DNA of 27,429 bases from DATEHQ01 sp035279525 (GTDB lineage Bacteria > Chloroflexota > Dormibacteria > Dormibacterales > Dormibacteraceae), in contig DATEHQ010000115.1 of assembly GCA_035279525.1 (NCBI GenBank), positions 1 through 27,429 of the forward strand, given 5' to 3'. The notes under the pieces were generated by a model. That model searched no databases. It was not told the origin of the DNA and saw only the letters and a list, made by a program, of their open reading frames with translations. The position numbers were made by a program, and so were the translations under genes. Below, piece after piece: positions 21,768 to 27,429 of the stretch (within the stretch, counting starts at the first letter, position 1; every line of letters starts with the position of its first letter).

Positions 21768-22010
21768 ATTATGAAAGGGAACCCAAATGGTTCCCTTTCA
21801 TCGGCGGGTCGCTCCGCGACCGGCCTGCTTACCTTCCGGTATAAGGTTCGGCCCTGATTCAGTTCGTTCCACGAGCGACGCCTGGCGGGTTCGAGACCAA
21901 GTCGCGGCCGAAGTGAATTCGGCCGCCAAGACAGCGTTGGTTCATGAAAGGGAACCCGGATTTGAGGTATGAAAGGGAACCCCGGATGGTTCCCTTCAAC
22001 GGGCCCGACT
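21761..22010 (+). repeat. Composite 3'-end hairpin element, copy 2, flanked by a direct repeat
   Basis: Three nt after the FAD-gene stop comes a perfect 13-bp hairpin: ATGAAAGGGAACC (21771-21783), loop CAAAT, GGTTCCCTTTCAT (21789-21801). Next is GGTCGC, loop TCC, GCGACC (21807-21821), then CTGCTTACCTTCC. Later CAAGTC precedes GCGGCCGAA, loop GTGAA, TTCGGCCGC (21904-21926). ATGAAAGGGAACC recurs at 21944 and at 21969, the latter with an arm GGTTCCCTTCA. The stretch GATTTGA plus 3 nt plus ATGAAAGGGAACC is repeated at 21761 and 21959. I see no gene in 21768-22024; the short open frames here are translations of the repeats. Confidence 0.8.
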
Positions 22011-22024
22011 CGCGGTCGCGAACG

Positions 22025-22252
22025 TTACTTGCGGAAGATGATCGCCAGGGTCATCAGGCCGATGCCGACGAGCACGAAGACCCCCGAGCAGCCGATCTGC
22101 GCCACGGTGTAGGCGATTCCCCCCGTGGAGGCGTACGTCTCGGCGTAGTGCGCGCGGCGCCGGCGGGTCCGCAGCGCGGCCACGATGCCCGCGATCCCGA
22201 TCAGCGTGGCCAGGAGCCCCAACCCGAAACCACCCGCGTTGGCGCCGAACAC
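22025..22252 (-). CDS. Small two-helix membrane protein
   Basis: A 75-residue protein with two hydrophobic segments (about 9-27, GFGLGLLATLIGIAGIVAAL, and 45-72, ending GVFVLVGIGLMTLAIIF). A basic, polar hinge RTRRRRAHYAETYASTG separates them. The positive hinge should lie in the cytoplasm with both ends outside. No family is recognised. Start GTG 22252 is divergent from the NmrA-like gene, with 39 bp between the starts. The minus-strand promoter is less clear than elsewhere (a TTTACT-type hexamer 7 nt upstream). The stop lies beside the end of composite element copy 2. Confidence 0.6.
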   Translation of the reverse strand: MFGANAGGFGLGLLATLIGIAGIVAALRTRRRRAHYAETYASTGGIAYTVAQIGCSGVFVLVGIGLMTLAIIFRK

Positions 22253-22278
22253 CGGACTCAGTAAATCACTTCAGCCAC

Positions 22279-22284
22279 TACGAT
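22279..22284 (+). promoter_or_regulatory. -10 box of the NmrA-like gene
   Basis: TACGAT at 22279-22284 ends 7 nt before GTG 22292. Confidence 0.5.
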
Positions 22285-22291
22285 CTCAGCC

Positions 22292-23191
22292 GTGGCTCGA
22301 ATCCTCCTGCTCGGCTCGACCGGCTTCGTCGGTCGGGCGGCGGCGCACAAGTTCCTCGACAGCGGCCATCAGCTGAGGGTGCTCGTGCGCGACCCGATGA
22401 AGGCGGCGGCGTTCAAGGTCCGAGGCGCGCAGGTCGTCGTCGGCGATGCGCTCAACCCTCAGGTGGTGATCGAGGCCGCCCAGGGGGTCGAGCACATCGT
22501 GAGCATGGTCGGGGTCCGCCGCAACCATCCGCAGTCGTACCTTGCGGTGAACGTCGACGGTGCGCGAATCCTGGGCGAGGTGGCGAAGGCCGTCGGCGCC
22601 CGCTCAGTGGTGCTCGTCAGCGCCATCGGGGCACGGCTCGATCCCCACTTCAAATACTTCACATCGCGGTGGATGGGCGAGCAGGAGCTCGCCAAGACGG
22701 GCGTGGCCGGCACCATCCTTCGCTTCTCGTTCGTGCTTGCCGAAGAGGGCGGAATCCTCAACGATTTCGATCGCGCGATCCGCGGGCCTTTCGCCATCAT
22801 CCCCGGCAGCGGCCAGGCTCAGATGCAGCCGATCCTGCGCGAGGACGCGGCTCGCTGCGTGGTCGAGGCGATCGCCAAGCCTGAGCTGTTGGGCAAGATC
22901 ATCGAGCTCGGCGGCCCCGAGGTGGTCACCTACGAGACCGTCTTCGATTGGTACCTGCAGGCGCGGGGAATCAAAAAGGCCAAGCTCAAGATGCCGCTCA
23001 TGCTCCTGCTGCCGGCGGCCACCGCCATGGAGGTGGTGATGAAGAACCCTCCCATCACGCCGGACGAGGTCAACATGATCCAGCTCCCGAACCTCGCGGC
23101 GGGCATCGACTCGGTGAGCTCGCAGTTCGGCTGGCGGCCCACCGCTCCGAGCTCCTGGGCTCCGGTGAACTGGAGGAAACGCGCCCGCTGA
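22292..23191 (+). CDS. NmrA-like / atypical SDR NAD(P)-binding protein
   Basis: A 299-residue atypical SDR related to NmrA-like and complex I NDUFA9-type proteins. The Rossmann start is ARILLLGSTGFVGRAAAHKF, with GSTGFVG at 8-14, and LRVLVRDP carries an Arg suited to NADP. VVVGDALNP and VSMVGVRRN follow in the expected places. The classical catalytic Tyr-x3-Lys is not obvious: YFTSRWMGEQEL stands where family members often have YxxSKxxxE. It may be a redox sensor, a quinone-linked reductase or a structural protein. The C-terminal 80 residues include a hydrophobic LKMPLMLLLPAATAMEVV that could touch the membrane. Start GTG 22292 is probably leaderless. Confidence 0.72.
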   Translation: MARILLLGSTGFVGRAAAHKFLDSGHQLRVLVRDPMKAAAFKVRGAQVVVGDALNPQVVIEAAQGVEHIVSMVGVRRNHPQSYLAVNVDGARILGEVAKAVGARSVVLVSAIGARLDPHFKYFTSRWMGEQELAKTGVAGTILRFSFVLAEEGGILNDFDRAIRGPFAIIPGSGQAQMQPILREDAARCVVEAIAKPELLGKIIELGGPEVVTYETVFDWYLQARGIKKAKLKMPLMLLLPAATAMEVVMKNPPITPDEVNMIQLPNLAAGIDSVSSQFGWRPTAPSSWAPVNWRKRAR

Positions 23192-23240
23192 TCCTCGCGA
23201 GGTCGAAAACCCGAGGGTGATGGCGCGGGGATGCTCATAA

Positions 23241-23780
23241 ATGCGGGCCTTCTTCGGGCTGCCGGTGCCCGACGCCCAGCGGGTCGAGCTCGGCCGCCAC
23301 CTGGCCGCCTGCGCCGCGAAGGCACCTGAGTTTCGCTGGGTGAGCGAGGCCAACCTTCACCTCACGATGCGCTTCCTGGGCAACGTGACCGAGGAGCTTG
23401 TGGCCGGTGTCGCATCCACGCTGAGCGAGCAGAAGCTCCATGGGTTCGACGTGGAGCTGGGCCACATGGGCGCTTTCAAGCGCGGCCGCCTCGTCCGCGT
23501 GGTGTGGATCGGGATGGAGCAAGGCCTGGAGCCGGCCCGGGGCCTCGCCTCGATCGTCGAGGCCGCGTGCGTCGGTGCCGGGCTCGAAGCCGAGACACGG
23601 CCGTTTCAACCGCATCTCACGCTGGCTCGGGCGCGAGGCCGTGACGGAGCGCCGCTGCCCCCGCTCCCAGACCCGCCCCGCCTGCCGCCGTGGCGCGCGA
23701 CCGGCCTCGTCCTCTACCAGAGCCACCTGGGACGTCCAGGCGCCGTCTACGAGCCGCTCCGAACGCTGCGCCTAGAGTGA
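23241..23780 (+). CDS. thpR: RNA 2',3'-cyclic phosphodiesterase
   Basis: A 179-residue 2H phosphoesterase (ThpR/LigT family) that opens RNA 2',3'-cyclic phosphates. Both catalytic HxT motifs are present: H40-L-T in NLHLTMRFLGN and H125-L-T in FQPHLTLARAR. The N-terminus MRAFFGLPVPDAQR and the core FDVELGHMGAFKRGRLVRVVW match the family, and length is normal. It begins 49 bp after the NmrA-like gene with no clear Shine-Dalgarno site, and its last 9 bp overlap the convergent GlcG-like gene. The in vivo substrate is not known for most family members. Confidence 0.88.
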   Translation: MRAFFGLPVPDAQRVELGRHLAACAAKAPEFRWVSEANLHLTMRFLGNVTEELVAGVASTLSEQKLHGFDVELGHMGAFKRGRLVRVVWIGMEQGLEPARGLASIVEAACVGAGLEAETRPFQPHLTLARARGRDGAPLPPLPDPPRLPPWRATGLVLYQSHLGRPGAVYEPLRTLRLE

Positions 23781-24173
23781 GGCCGCGCCCGCCTCAGCGC
23801 ACTCGAGGTCCTGCTCCGGCCGAGCCCCGCTGATCCCGATCGCGCCGACCACCTCGTCCCCGCGCTTCAGCAGCGCGGAGCCGGGTCCGGGAAGCAGGGG
23901 GACGCGGGTCAGGCGGTCGGCGGCGTTGAAGAATCCTGGGCGGTCCTGGTAGGTCTGGAGAAACCAACCGCCGTCGCGAAGGAACATCGCGGCGCCCACG
24001 GCCTTCGCCTCCGCGATCTGTGGTGAGATGGGCGGCGCGCCATCCATGCGCTCGAGCGCGATGAGCAATCCGCCGGCGTCGACGACCGCGACCGTCACGT
24101 GGAGCCCGAGCTCGGTGGCCCTCGCCTGCGCATGCTCGATGGCTCGTTGCGCGTCGGCCAGCGAGAGCTGCAT
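23772..24173 (-). CDS. GlcG/HbpS-family (DUF336) heme-binding-like protein
   Basis: A 133-residue protein of the GlcG/HbpS family, small alpha-beta proteins found in glycolate-oxidase operons and as a secreted heme-binding sensor partner in Streptomyces. Family landmarks are LSLADAQRAIEHAQARATEL at the N-terminus, VTVAVVDAGGLLIALERMDGA, IAEAKAVGAA, and the glycine-rich close GDEVVGAIGISGARPEQD. There is no signal peptide, so it should be cytoplasmic. The ligand is unassigned and no glycolate gene is nearby. ATG 24173 lies 6 nt after a TAGTCT box that is part of a palindrome shared with the divergent SDR gene. Confidence 0.82.
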   Translation of the reverse strand: MQLSLADAQRAIEHAQARATELGLHVTVAVVDAGGLLIALERMDGAPPISPQIAEAKAVGAAMFLRDGGWFLQTYQDRPGFFNAADRLTRVPLLPGPGSALLKRGDEVVGAIGISGARPEQDLECAEAGAASL

Positions 24174-24179
24174 TGCTGG

Positions 24180-24189
24180 AGACTAGTCT
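24180..24189. promoter_or_regulatory. Palindromic divergent -10 (GlcG-like / SDR)
   Basis: AGACTAGTCT is a perfect 10-bp palindrome at 24180-24189. TAGTCT on minus (24185-24180) ends 6 nt before ATG 24173; TAGTCT on plus (24184-24189) ends 3 nt before ATG 24193. Start codons are 19 bp apart. The 3-nt plus spacing is short for a start at the ATG, so that side is less sure. Confidence 0.45.
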
Positions 24190-24192
24190 GGC

Positions 24193-24957
24193 ATGGACCT
24201 GGCCGGGCGCGTCGCGATCGTCACCGGCGGCGGGACGGGGATCGGCCGCGCGACCTCGATCCGGCTCGCGCGAGCCGGCGCGAAGGCCGTCGTCGTCAAC
24301 TACTCACGCTCCGAGAAAGACGCGGAGGCGACGGCCGGGGAGCTGCGGGCGCTGGGTGTGGAGGCGCTCGCGCACCGCGCGGACATCGCCGACGAATCGG
24401 CGGTCAGGTCGATGATTGCCCAGACGGTGGATCGGTTCGGCCGTCTCGACGTCCTCGTCAACAACGCCGGCACCACCCACTTCATCCCCTTCACCGACCT
24501 CGATGCGCTGACCGACGAGGTATGGGACGAGATCCTGCGCGTGAACCTCATGGGCACGTTCTACTGCTGCCGCGCGGCGGCGCCTGAGCTGAGAAAGACC
24601 CGGGGCGCGATCGTCAACGTCGCGTCGCTCGCCGCGCATCGCGCCTCTGGTTCGTCGATTGCGTATGCGGTATCCAAGGCCGGCCTGGTACAACTCACGC
24701 GCGGGCTTGCGCTGTCGCTGGCGCCGGACATACGCGTGAACTCCGTCTCGCCCGGCCTGGTCTCGACGCGATGGTTTCGCAATCGGTTCGGCGACGATGC
24801 CGCGGAGGCGCAGGAGGAAGGGTTTGCGGAGGGCACGCCCCTGAAAAGGATCGCCGGCCCCGACGACGTGGCGCGGCAGGTAGTGGCGTTCATCGAAAAC
24901 GACGTCATCACCGGCCAGGACATCATCATCGACGGCGGCAGGACGATCCTGTACTGA
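24193..24957 (+). CDS. SDR-family oxidoreductase (classical, FabG-like)
   Basis: A 254-residue classical short-chain dehydrogenase. The cofactor motif TGGGTGIG lies at 11-18, and NYSRS after the second strand favours NADP. NNAG is at 90-93, and the catalytic residues are Ser145, Tyr158 and Lys162 (AYAVSKAG). The C-terminal signature is DVITGQDIIIDGG. It is distinct from the SDR at 7169, with only family-level similarity, so it is not a recent duplicate. ATG 24193 follows a palindromic promoter core shared with the GlcG-like gene. A 7-bp hairpin starts 13 nt after the stop. The substrate is unknown; FabG-like reduction of 3-oxoacyl groups is one possibility. Confidence 0.86.
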   Translation: MDLAGRVAIVTGGGTGIGRATSIRLARAGAKAVVVNYSRSEKDAEATAGELRALGVEALAHRADIADESAVRSMIAQTVDRFGRLDVLVNNAGTTHFIPFTDLDALTDEVWDEILRVNLMGTFYCCRAAAPELRKTRGAIVNVASLAAHRASGSSIAYAVSKAGLVQLTRGLALSLAPDIRVNSVSPGLVSTRWFRNRFGDDAAEAQEEGFAEGTPLKRIAGPDDVARQVVAFIENDVITGQDIIIDGGRTILY

Positions 24958-25267
24958 CCGGCCCACGCCGGCCCAGGTCTCCCTGGGCGATCCCCGCCTG
25001 GTCCGCAACAGGCCGAAGCCTGCGCCGATGCTGGTCATCAGGCTCGATCGAGGACGGCTACTTGTTAGCGGTTGGCGGCGAACTGACTTTTGGACTTGCA
25101 CCCCCCAATGGGGTGCCCTTACTCTTTGCGACGGCCCCGAGGGAAACGTTCGAGGGGGCGAGGACAGGCCGCAAGGCAGGTGCTCGTTTCCGAGAGGCGA
25201 TCCGTCGGGGTCATTTTGTTTCCGCGGGGAAATCTCCGGCCGCGGCGTTAGGCTGATCCGCGCCCAG
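24958..25267. other. 310-bp intergenic region with several hairpins, no convincing gene
   Basis: It holds GCCCAGG/CCTGGGC (24971-24988, loop TCTC), a terminator-like hairpin for the SDR gene. GCACCCC/GGGGTGC (25098-25116, loop CCAAT) is followed by CCTTACTCTTT. A segment near 25141-25200 can fold with GGAAACG and CGTTTCC arms around CGAG/CTCG and a GCC-GCAA-GGC tetraloop. Two CCGCGG sites lie near 25232-25250. The open frame continuous with the glycosyltransferase runs back to 25028, but its Trp/Cys/Arg-rich product does not look like real protein. Confidence 0.5.
25249..25254 (+). promoter_or_regulatory. Candidate -10 box of the glycosyltransferase gene
   Basis: TAGGCT at 25249-25254 ends 13 nt before ATG 25268, giving a leader of roughly 6-7 nt. 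Confidence 0.35.
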
Positions 25268-26476
25268 ATGGCCATCACCCAGCGCTCGCGCCGCAAGCTC
25301 GCCTCGCCGGAAACCACCGTCGAGGTCTCCATCGTCATGCCCTGCCTGAACGAGTCGGAGACCCTGGCCGCCTGCATCCAGAAGGCTCAACGCGCGATCG
25401 CCAAGGCGGGCCTGCCGGCAGAGATCATCGTCGCGGACAACGGAAGCACCGACGGATCGCCGGTCATAGCGCGTGAGCACGGCGCGCGGGTGGTCGAGGT
25501 CAAGCGGAAGGGCTACGGCAACGCCCTGATCGGCGGCATCGACGCGGCTCGTGGCGAGCTGGTGATCATGGGCGACGCCGACGACAGCTACGACTTCGGC
25601 GCCATCGGTGCGCTGGTCGAGCGCCTGCGCCAGGGCTACGACCTCGTCCTGGGCAATCGCTTTGCGGGCCGCATCGAATCTGGCGCCATGCCCTGGTCGC
25701 ATCGCTGGGTCGGCAATCCGGCGTTGACGTTGGTGAGCCGCGTCTTCTTCCATACGCCGGTCGGCGACATGCACTGCGGGCTGCGCGGTTTTCGCAAGGA
25801 CGCGTACGACCGGATGCGGCTGCGCGCGACCGGTATGGAGTTCGCGAGCGAGATGGTGATCAAGGCCGCGCTCAAAGGCATGCGCATCGCCGAGGTGCCG
25901 GTGACGCTGCGCCCCGACGGGCGCTCGCGCCCGCCGCATCTCCGTACGTGGCGCGACGGATGGCGGCACCTCAGGTTCATGCTCCTGTTCAGCCCCCGGT
26001 GGCTCTTCCTCTATCCGGGCGTGGCCCTGTTCGGTGCCAGCGTGGTCGCCGGAGCCTGGCTCGAGACCGGGCCCAGGTACATCGGGCAGCTGCGCTTCGA
26101 CATCCACACGCTTCTGCTCGCGGGCTTTGGCTGCCTCATCGGTTACCAGCTGGTCGTCTTCGCGGTCTTCACGAAGGTCTTCGCCATGCAGCAGGGTTTT
26201 CATCCGCCGAACGCCACCTACAGCGCGATGTTTCGTTACGTCCGCCTCGAGACGGGCCTGCTCTTGGGGGCGCTGATGTTTGCGGTGGGCGTCGGTGGAT
26301 TGCTCATCGCCATCGCTTCCTGGCAGTCCGCCGGGTTCGGCTCGCTCGACCCCTCGACCACCATGCGCGAGGTCATCCCCGCGGCGGTGTTTCTGACCAT
26401 CGGCGTCCAGACGATCTTCGCGAGCTTCTTCTTGAGCATCCTCGGCATCGACAACGATGCCGACGGGGTGGCCTGA
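25268..26476 (+). CDS. Family 2 glycosyltransferase with C-terminal membrane helices
   Basis: A 402-residue GT2 protein like dolichol-/polyprenyl-phosphate mannosyl- or glucosyltransferases. It should move a sugar from a nucleotide donor to a polyprenyl phosphate at the cytoplasmic membrane. The GT-A domain begins VEVSIVMPCLNESETL (18-33) and has IIVADNGSTDGS (53-64). The donor/metal site is GDADDSYDF (102-110), and DMHCGLRGFRKDAYDRM and the segment GMEFASEMVIKAAL follow. From about residue 238 four hydrophobic segments follow, typical of membrane-embedded relatives. ATG 25268 gives a normal N-terminus; the frame continues 240 bp upstream through an intergenic region. It ends 4 bp before the convergent E2 gene. 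Confidence 0.85.
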   Translation: MAITQRSRRKLASPETTVEVSIVMPCLNESETLAACIQKAQRAIAKAGLPAEIIVADNGSTDGSPVIAREHGARVVEVKRKGYGNALIGGIDAARGELVIMGDADDSYDFGAIGALVERLRQGYDLVLGNRFAGRIESGAMPWSHRWVGNPALTLVSRVFFHTPVGDMHCGLRGFRKDAYDRMRLRATGMEFASEMVIKAALKGMRIAEVPVTLRPDGRSRPPHLRTWRDGWRHLRFMLLFSPRWLFLYPGVALFGASVVAGAWLETGPRYIGQLRFDIHTLLLAGFGCLIGYQLVVFAVFTKVFAMQQGFHPPNATYSAMFRYVRLETGLLLGALMFAVGVGGLLIAIASWQSAGFGSLDPSTTMREVIPAAVFLTIGVQTIFASFFLSILGIDNDADGVA

Positions 26477-26480
26477 GCGT

Positions 26481-27429
26481 TTAGTAGATCGGCGTCTCGA
26501 CGGTCACCGCTTCGAGCCACTTTCGGCACGAGGTCAAGAAGCGCGCCGCCTGCAGCCCATCGAGGACGCGATGGTCGAACGAGAAGCAGAGGTACATCAT
26601 CGGCTTGATCCCGATCATCCCGTTGAGCGCGACGGGCCGCTCGACGATCGCCTCCATGGTCAGGATGCCGGCCTGTCCGGGGTTGATCACCGAGTAGCTG
26701 AAAAGCGTCCCGAAGGTGCCGGAGTTGTTGACCGTGAACGTTCCGCCCGCCAGGTCGTCCGCCTTGAGCTGCTTCGTTCGCGCGCGCGTCGCCACGTCGT
26801 TGACCGCGCGGGCAAGACCGGCGAGCGACAATCCGTCGGCCCGCCGGATCACAGGAACGACCAGCGTGTCCTCGAGCCCGACGGACACGCCGAGGTTGAT
26901 GTCGCGGTGGACGATGAGCTCTGTCTCGTTGAACGTCGAGTTCGCGTGCGGGTGCTCGCGCAGCGCCGAGAGGGCCGCGGCCATCACGTAAGGCAGGTAG
27001 GTCAATGAGAACCCTTCCTGCTTCTGGAACGCCGCCTTGCTCGCGTTGCGGTTCGCGACCACCCCCGACATGTCGGCCTCCTGCGTCTGCCAGGCGTGGG
27101 GGATGGTGGTCTTCGCGCGGGTCATGTTCTCGGCGATGAGGCGGCGCACGCGCGTGAGCTGGACCACCTCGTCGCCCTCGCCCCGCGAGGCGCGCGCCGC
27201 CGGCGCTGGGGTTGGCGTCGGGGCGGCCTGCGCCCTGGTGGCGAAGTCCTGAACGTCCTTCTTGGTCACGCGACCGCCCATCCCGGTGCCGCTCACCCTG
27301 GACAGGTCGACCGACAGCTCCGAGGCGAGCATCTGGACCGCCGGCGAGTAGCGATGCTGCTCTCCCTGGCCCGCCGGCCGGCCCTCCTGCGCACGCTCGG
27401 GCGGCGGCGGTTGGGCCGCCCGCCCCGCG
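26481..27429 (-). CDS. 2-oxoacid dehydrogenase E2 subunit (dihydrolipoamide acyltransferase), truncated at the window edge
   Basis: The C-terminal 316 codons of the E2 acyltransferase core of a pyruvate, branched-chain or other 2-oxoacid dehydrogenase. From the edge the frame reads a Pro/Ala/Gln-rich linker, then the peripheral-subunit-binding domain (HRYSPAVQMLASELSVDL, then GTGMGGRVTKKDV), a second Pro/Ala linker and the catalytic domain. The active-site signature is DHRVLDG near the C-terminus; TYLPYVMAAALSALREHP and VNNSGTFGTLFSYSVINPGQ are typical. The lipoyl domain and true start lie outside the window; the ATG at 27332 is internal. Which 2-oxoacid is used cannot be told, though branched-chain use would fit the acyl-CoA genes elsewhere in the window. 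Confidence 0.9.
   Translation of the reverse strand, partial: AGRAAQPPPPERAQEGRPAGQGEQHRYSPAVQMLASELSVDLSRVSGTGMGGRVTKKDVQDFATRAQAAPTPTPAPAARASRGEGDEVVQLTRVRRLIAENMTRAKTTIPHAWQTQEADMSGVVANRNASKAAFQKQEGFSLTYLPYVMAAALSALREHPHANSTFNETELIVHRDINLGVSVGLEDTLVVPVIRRADGLSLAGLARAVNDVATRARTKQLKADDLAGGTFTVNNSGTFGTLFSYSVINPGQAGILTMEAIVERPVALNGMIGIKPMMYLCFSFDHRVLDGLQAARFLTSCRKWLEAVTVETPIY

Noticed and set aside
21787..22264. Plus-strand open frames between the FAD oxidoreductase and the NmrA-like gene
   Set aside because: They translate the repeated hairpins (recurring YEREP segments) and run antisense to the better-supported small membrane protein.
25028..25267. N-terminal 80-residue extension of the glycosyltransferase
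   Set aside because: Trp/Cys/Arg-rich sequence with no similarity to GT2 N-termini, crossing hairpins and the candidate promoter.
24958..25267. SRP RNA or a known riboswitch in the long intergenic region
   Set aside because: A GCAA tetraloop near a CAGG resembles the SRP core superficially, but the AGCAGCC part is absent and the flanking helix does not fit; no riboswitch consensus was recognised.
26661..26680. A further copy of the array core (GCCGGCCTGTCCGG) near 26.67 kb
   Set aside because: It lies within the E2 coding sequence, matches only the second half of the core and is not repeated.

Overview
The window is GC-rich and densely coded, with many GTG and TTG starts, 1-8 bp stop/start overlaps, convergent genes that overlap, and promoters that appear to give leaderless mRNAs. 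Gene content includes a menaquinone methyltransferase, an HspR-type MerR regulator, a HelY/Ski2-type helicase behind a DUF503 gene, a DUF2342/F420-associated HExxH protein, CvpA, Soj-type ParA and several SDR and acyl-CoA enzymes. This fits a free-living heterotroph of the high-GC Terrabacteria, such as Dormibacterota, Chloroflexota or deep Actinomycetota. The lineage is inferred, and no rRNA or tRNA gene was seen.

Layout. 1-1615: a partial divergent gene, then menG and a UbiA-like membrane protein. 1612-3928 (minus): acyl-CoA carboxylase carboxyltransferase and an enoyl-CoA hydratase-family gene. 3961-4169: 42-bp repeat array A. 4170-4727 (minus): MntP-like transporter. 4916-5508: HspR-like regulator and a small zinc-ribbon protein. 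5590-7111: HExxH protein facing a small nucleotide-hydrolase-fold protein. 7169-9029: an SDR facing an atypical epimerase. 9058-9196: a composite hairpin element. 9202-11906 (minus): DUF503 and the HelY-like helicase. 11928-14327: pyrE, pyrC, lipoprotein. 14321-15025: a 33-residue membrane microprotein (minus) divergent from a metallo-beta-lactamase-fold protein. 15034-15221: array B. 15232-16301 (minus): ParA and a 99-residue partner. 16393-21767 (plus): CvpA, then acyl-CoA dehydrogenase, MFS transporter, arginase-family hydrolase and FAD amine oxidoreductase. 21761-22010: second composite hairpin element. 22025-27429: small membrane protein, NmrA-like protein, thpR, GlcG-like protein, SDR, membrane glycosyltransferase, and the truncated E2 subunit of a 2-oxoacid dehydrogenase.

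The coherent functional groups are quinone maturation, pyrimidine synthesis (pyrE-pyrC), carboxylase/hydratase acyl-CoA metabolism, and a probable uptake and catabolism operon for a guanidino or N-methyl compound (17153-21767). The most unusual content is non-coding. There are two arrays of a dyad-symmetric 20-bp core repeated every 41-42 bp, one beside parA. A composite 3'-end hairpin element occurs in the same order and orientation after two unrelated genes. TANNNT-type -10 boxes lie about 7-10 nt before many start codons, and at several divergent gene pairs the two -10 boxes overlap on opposite strands.
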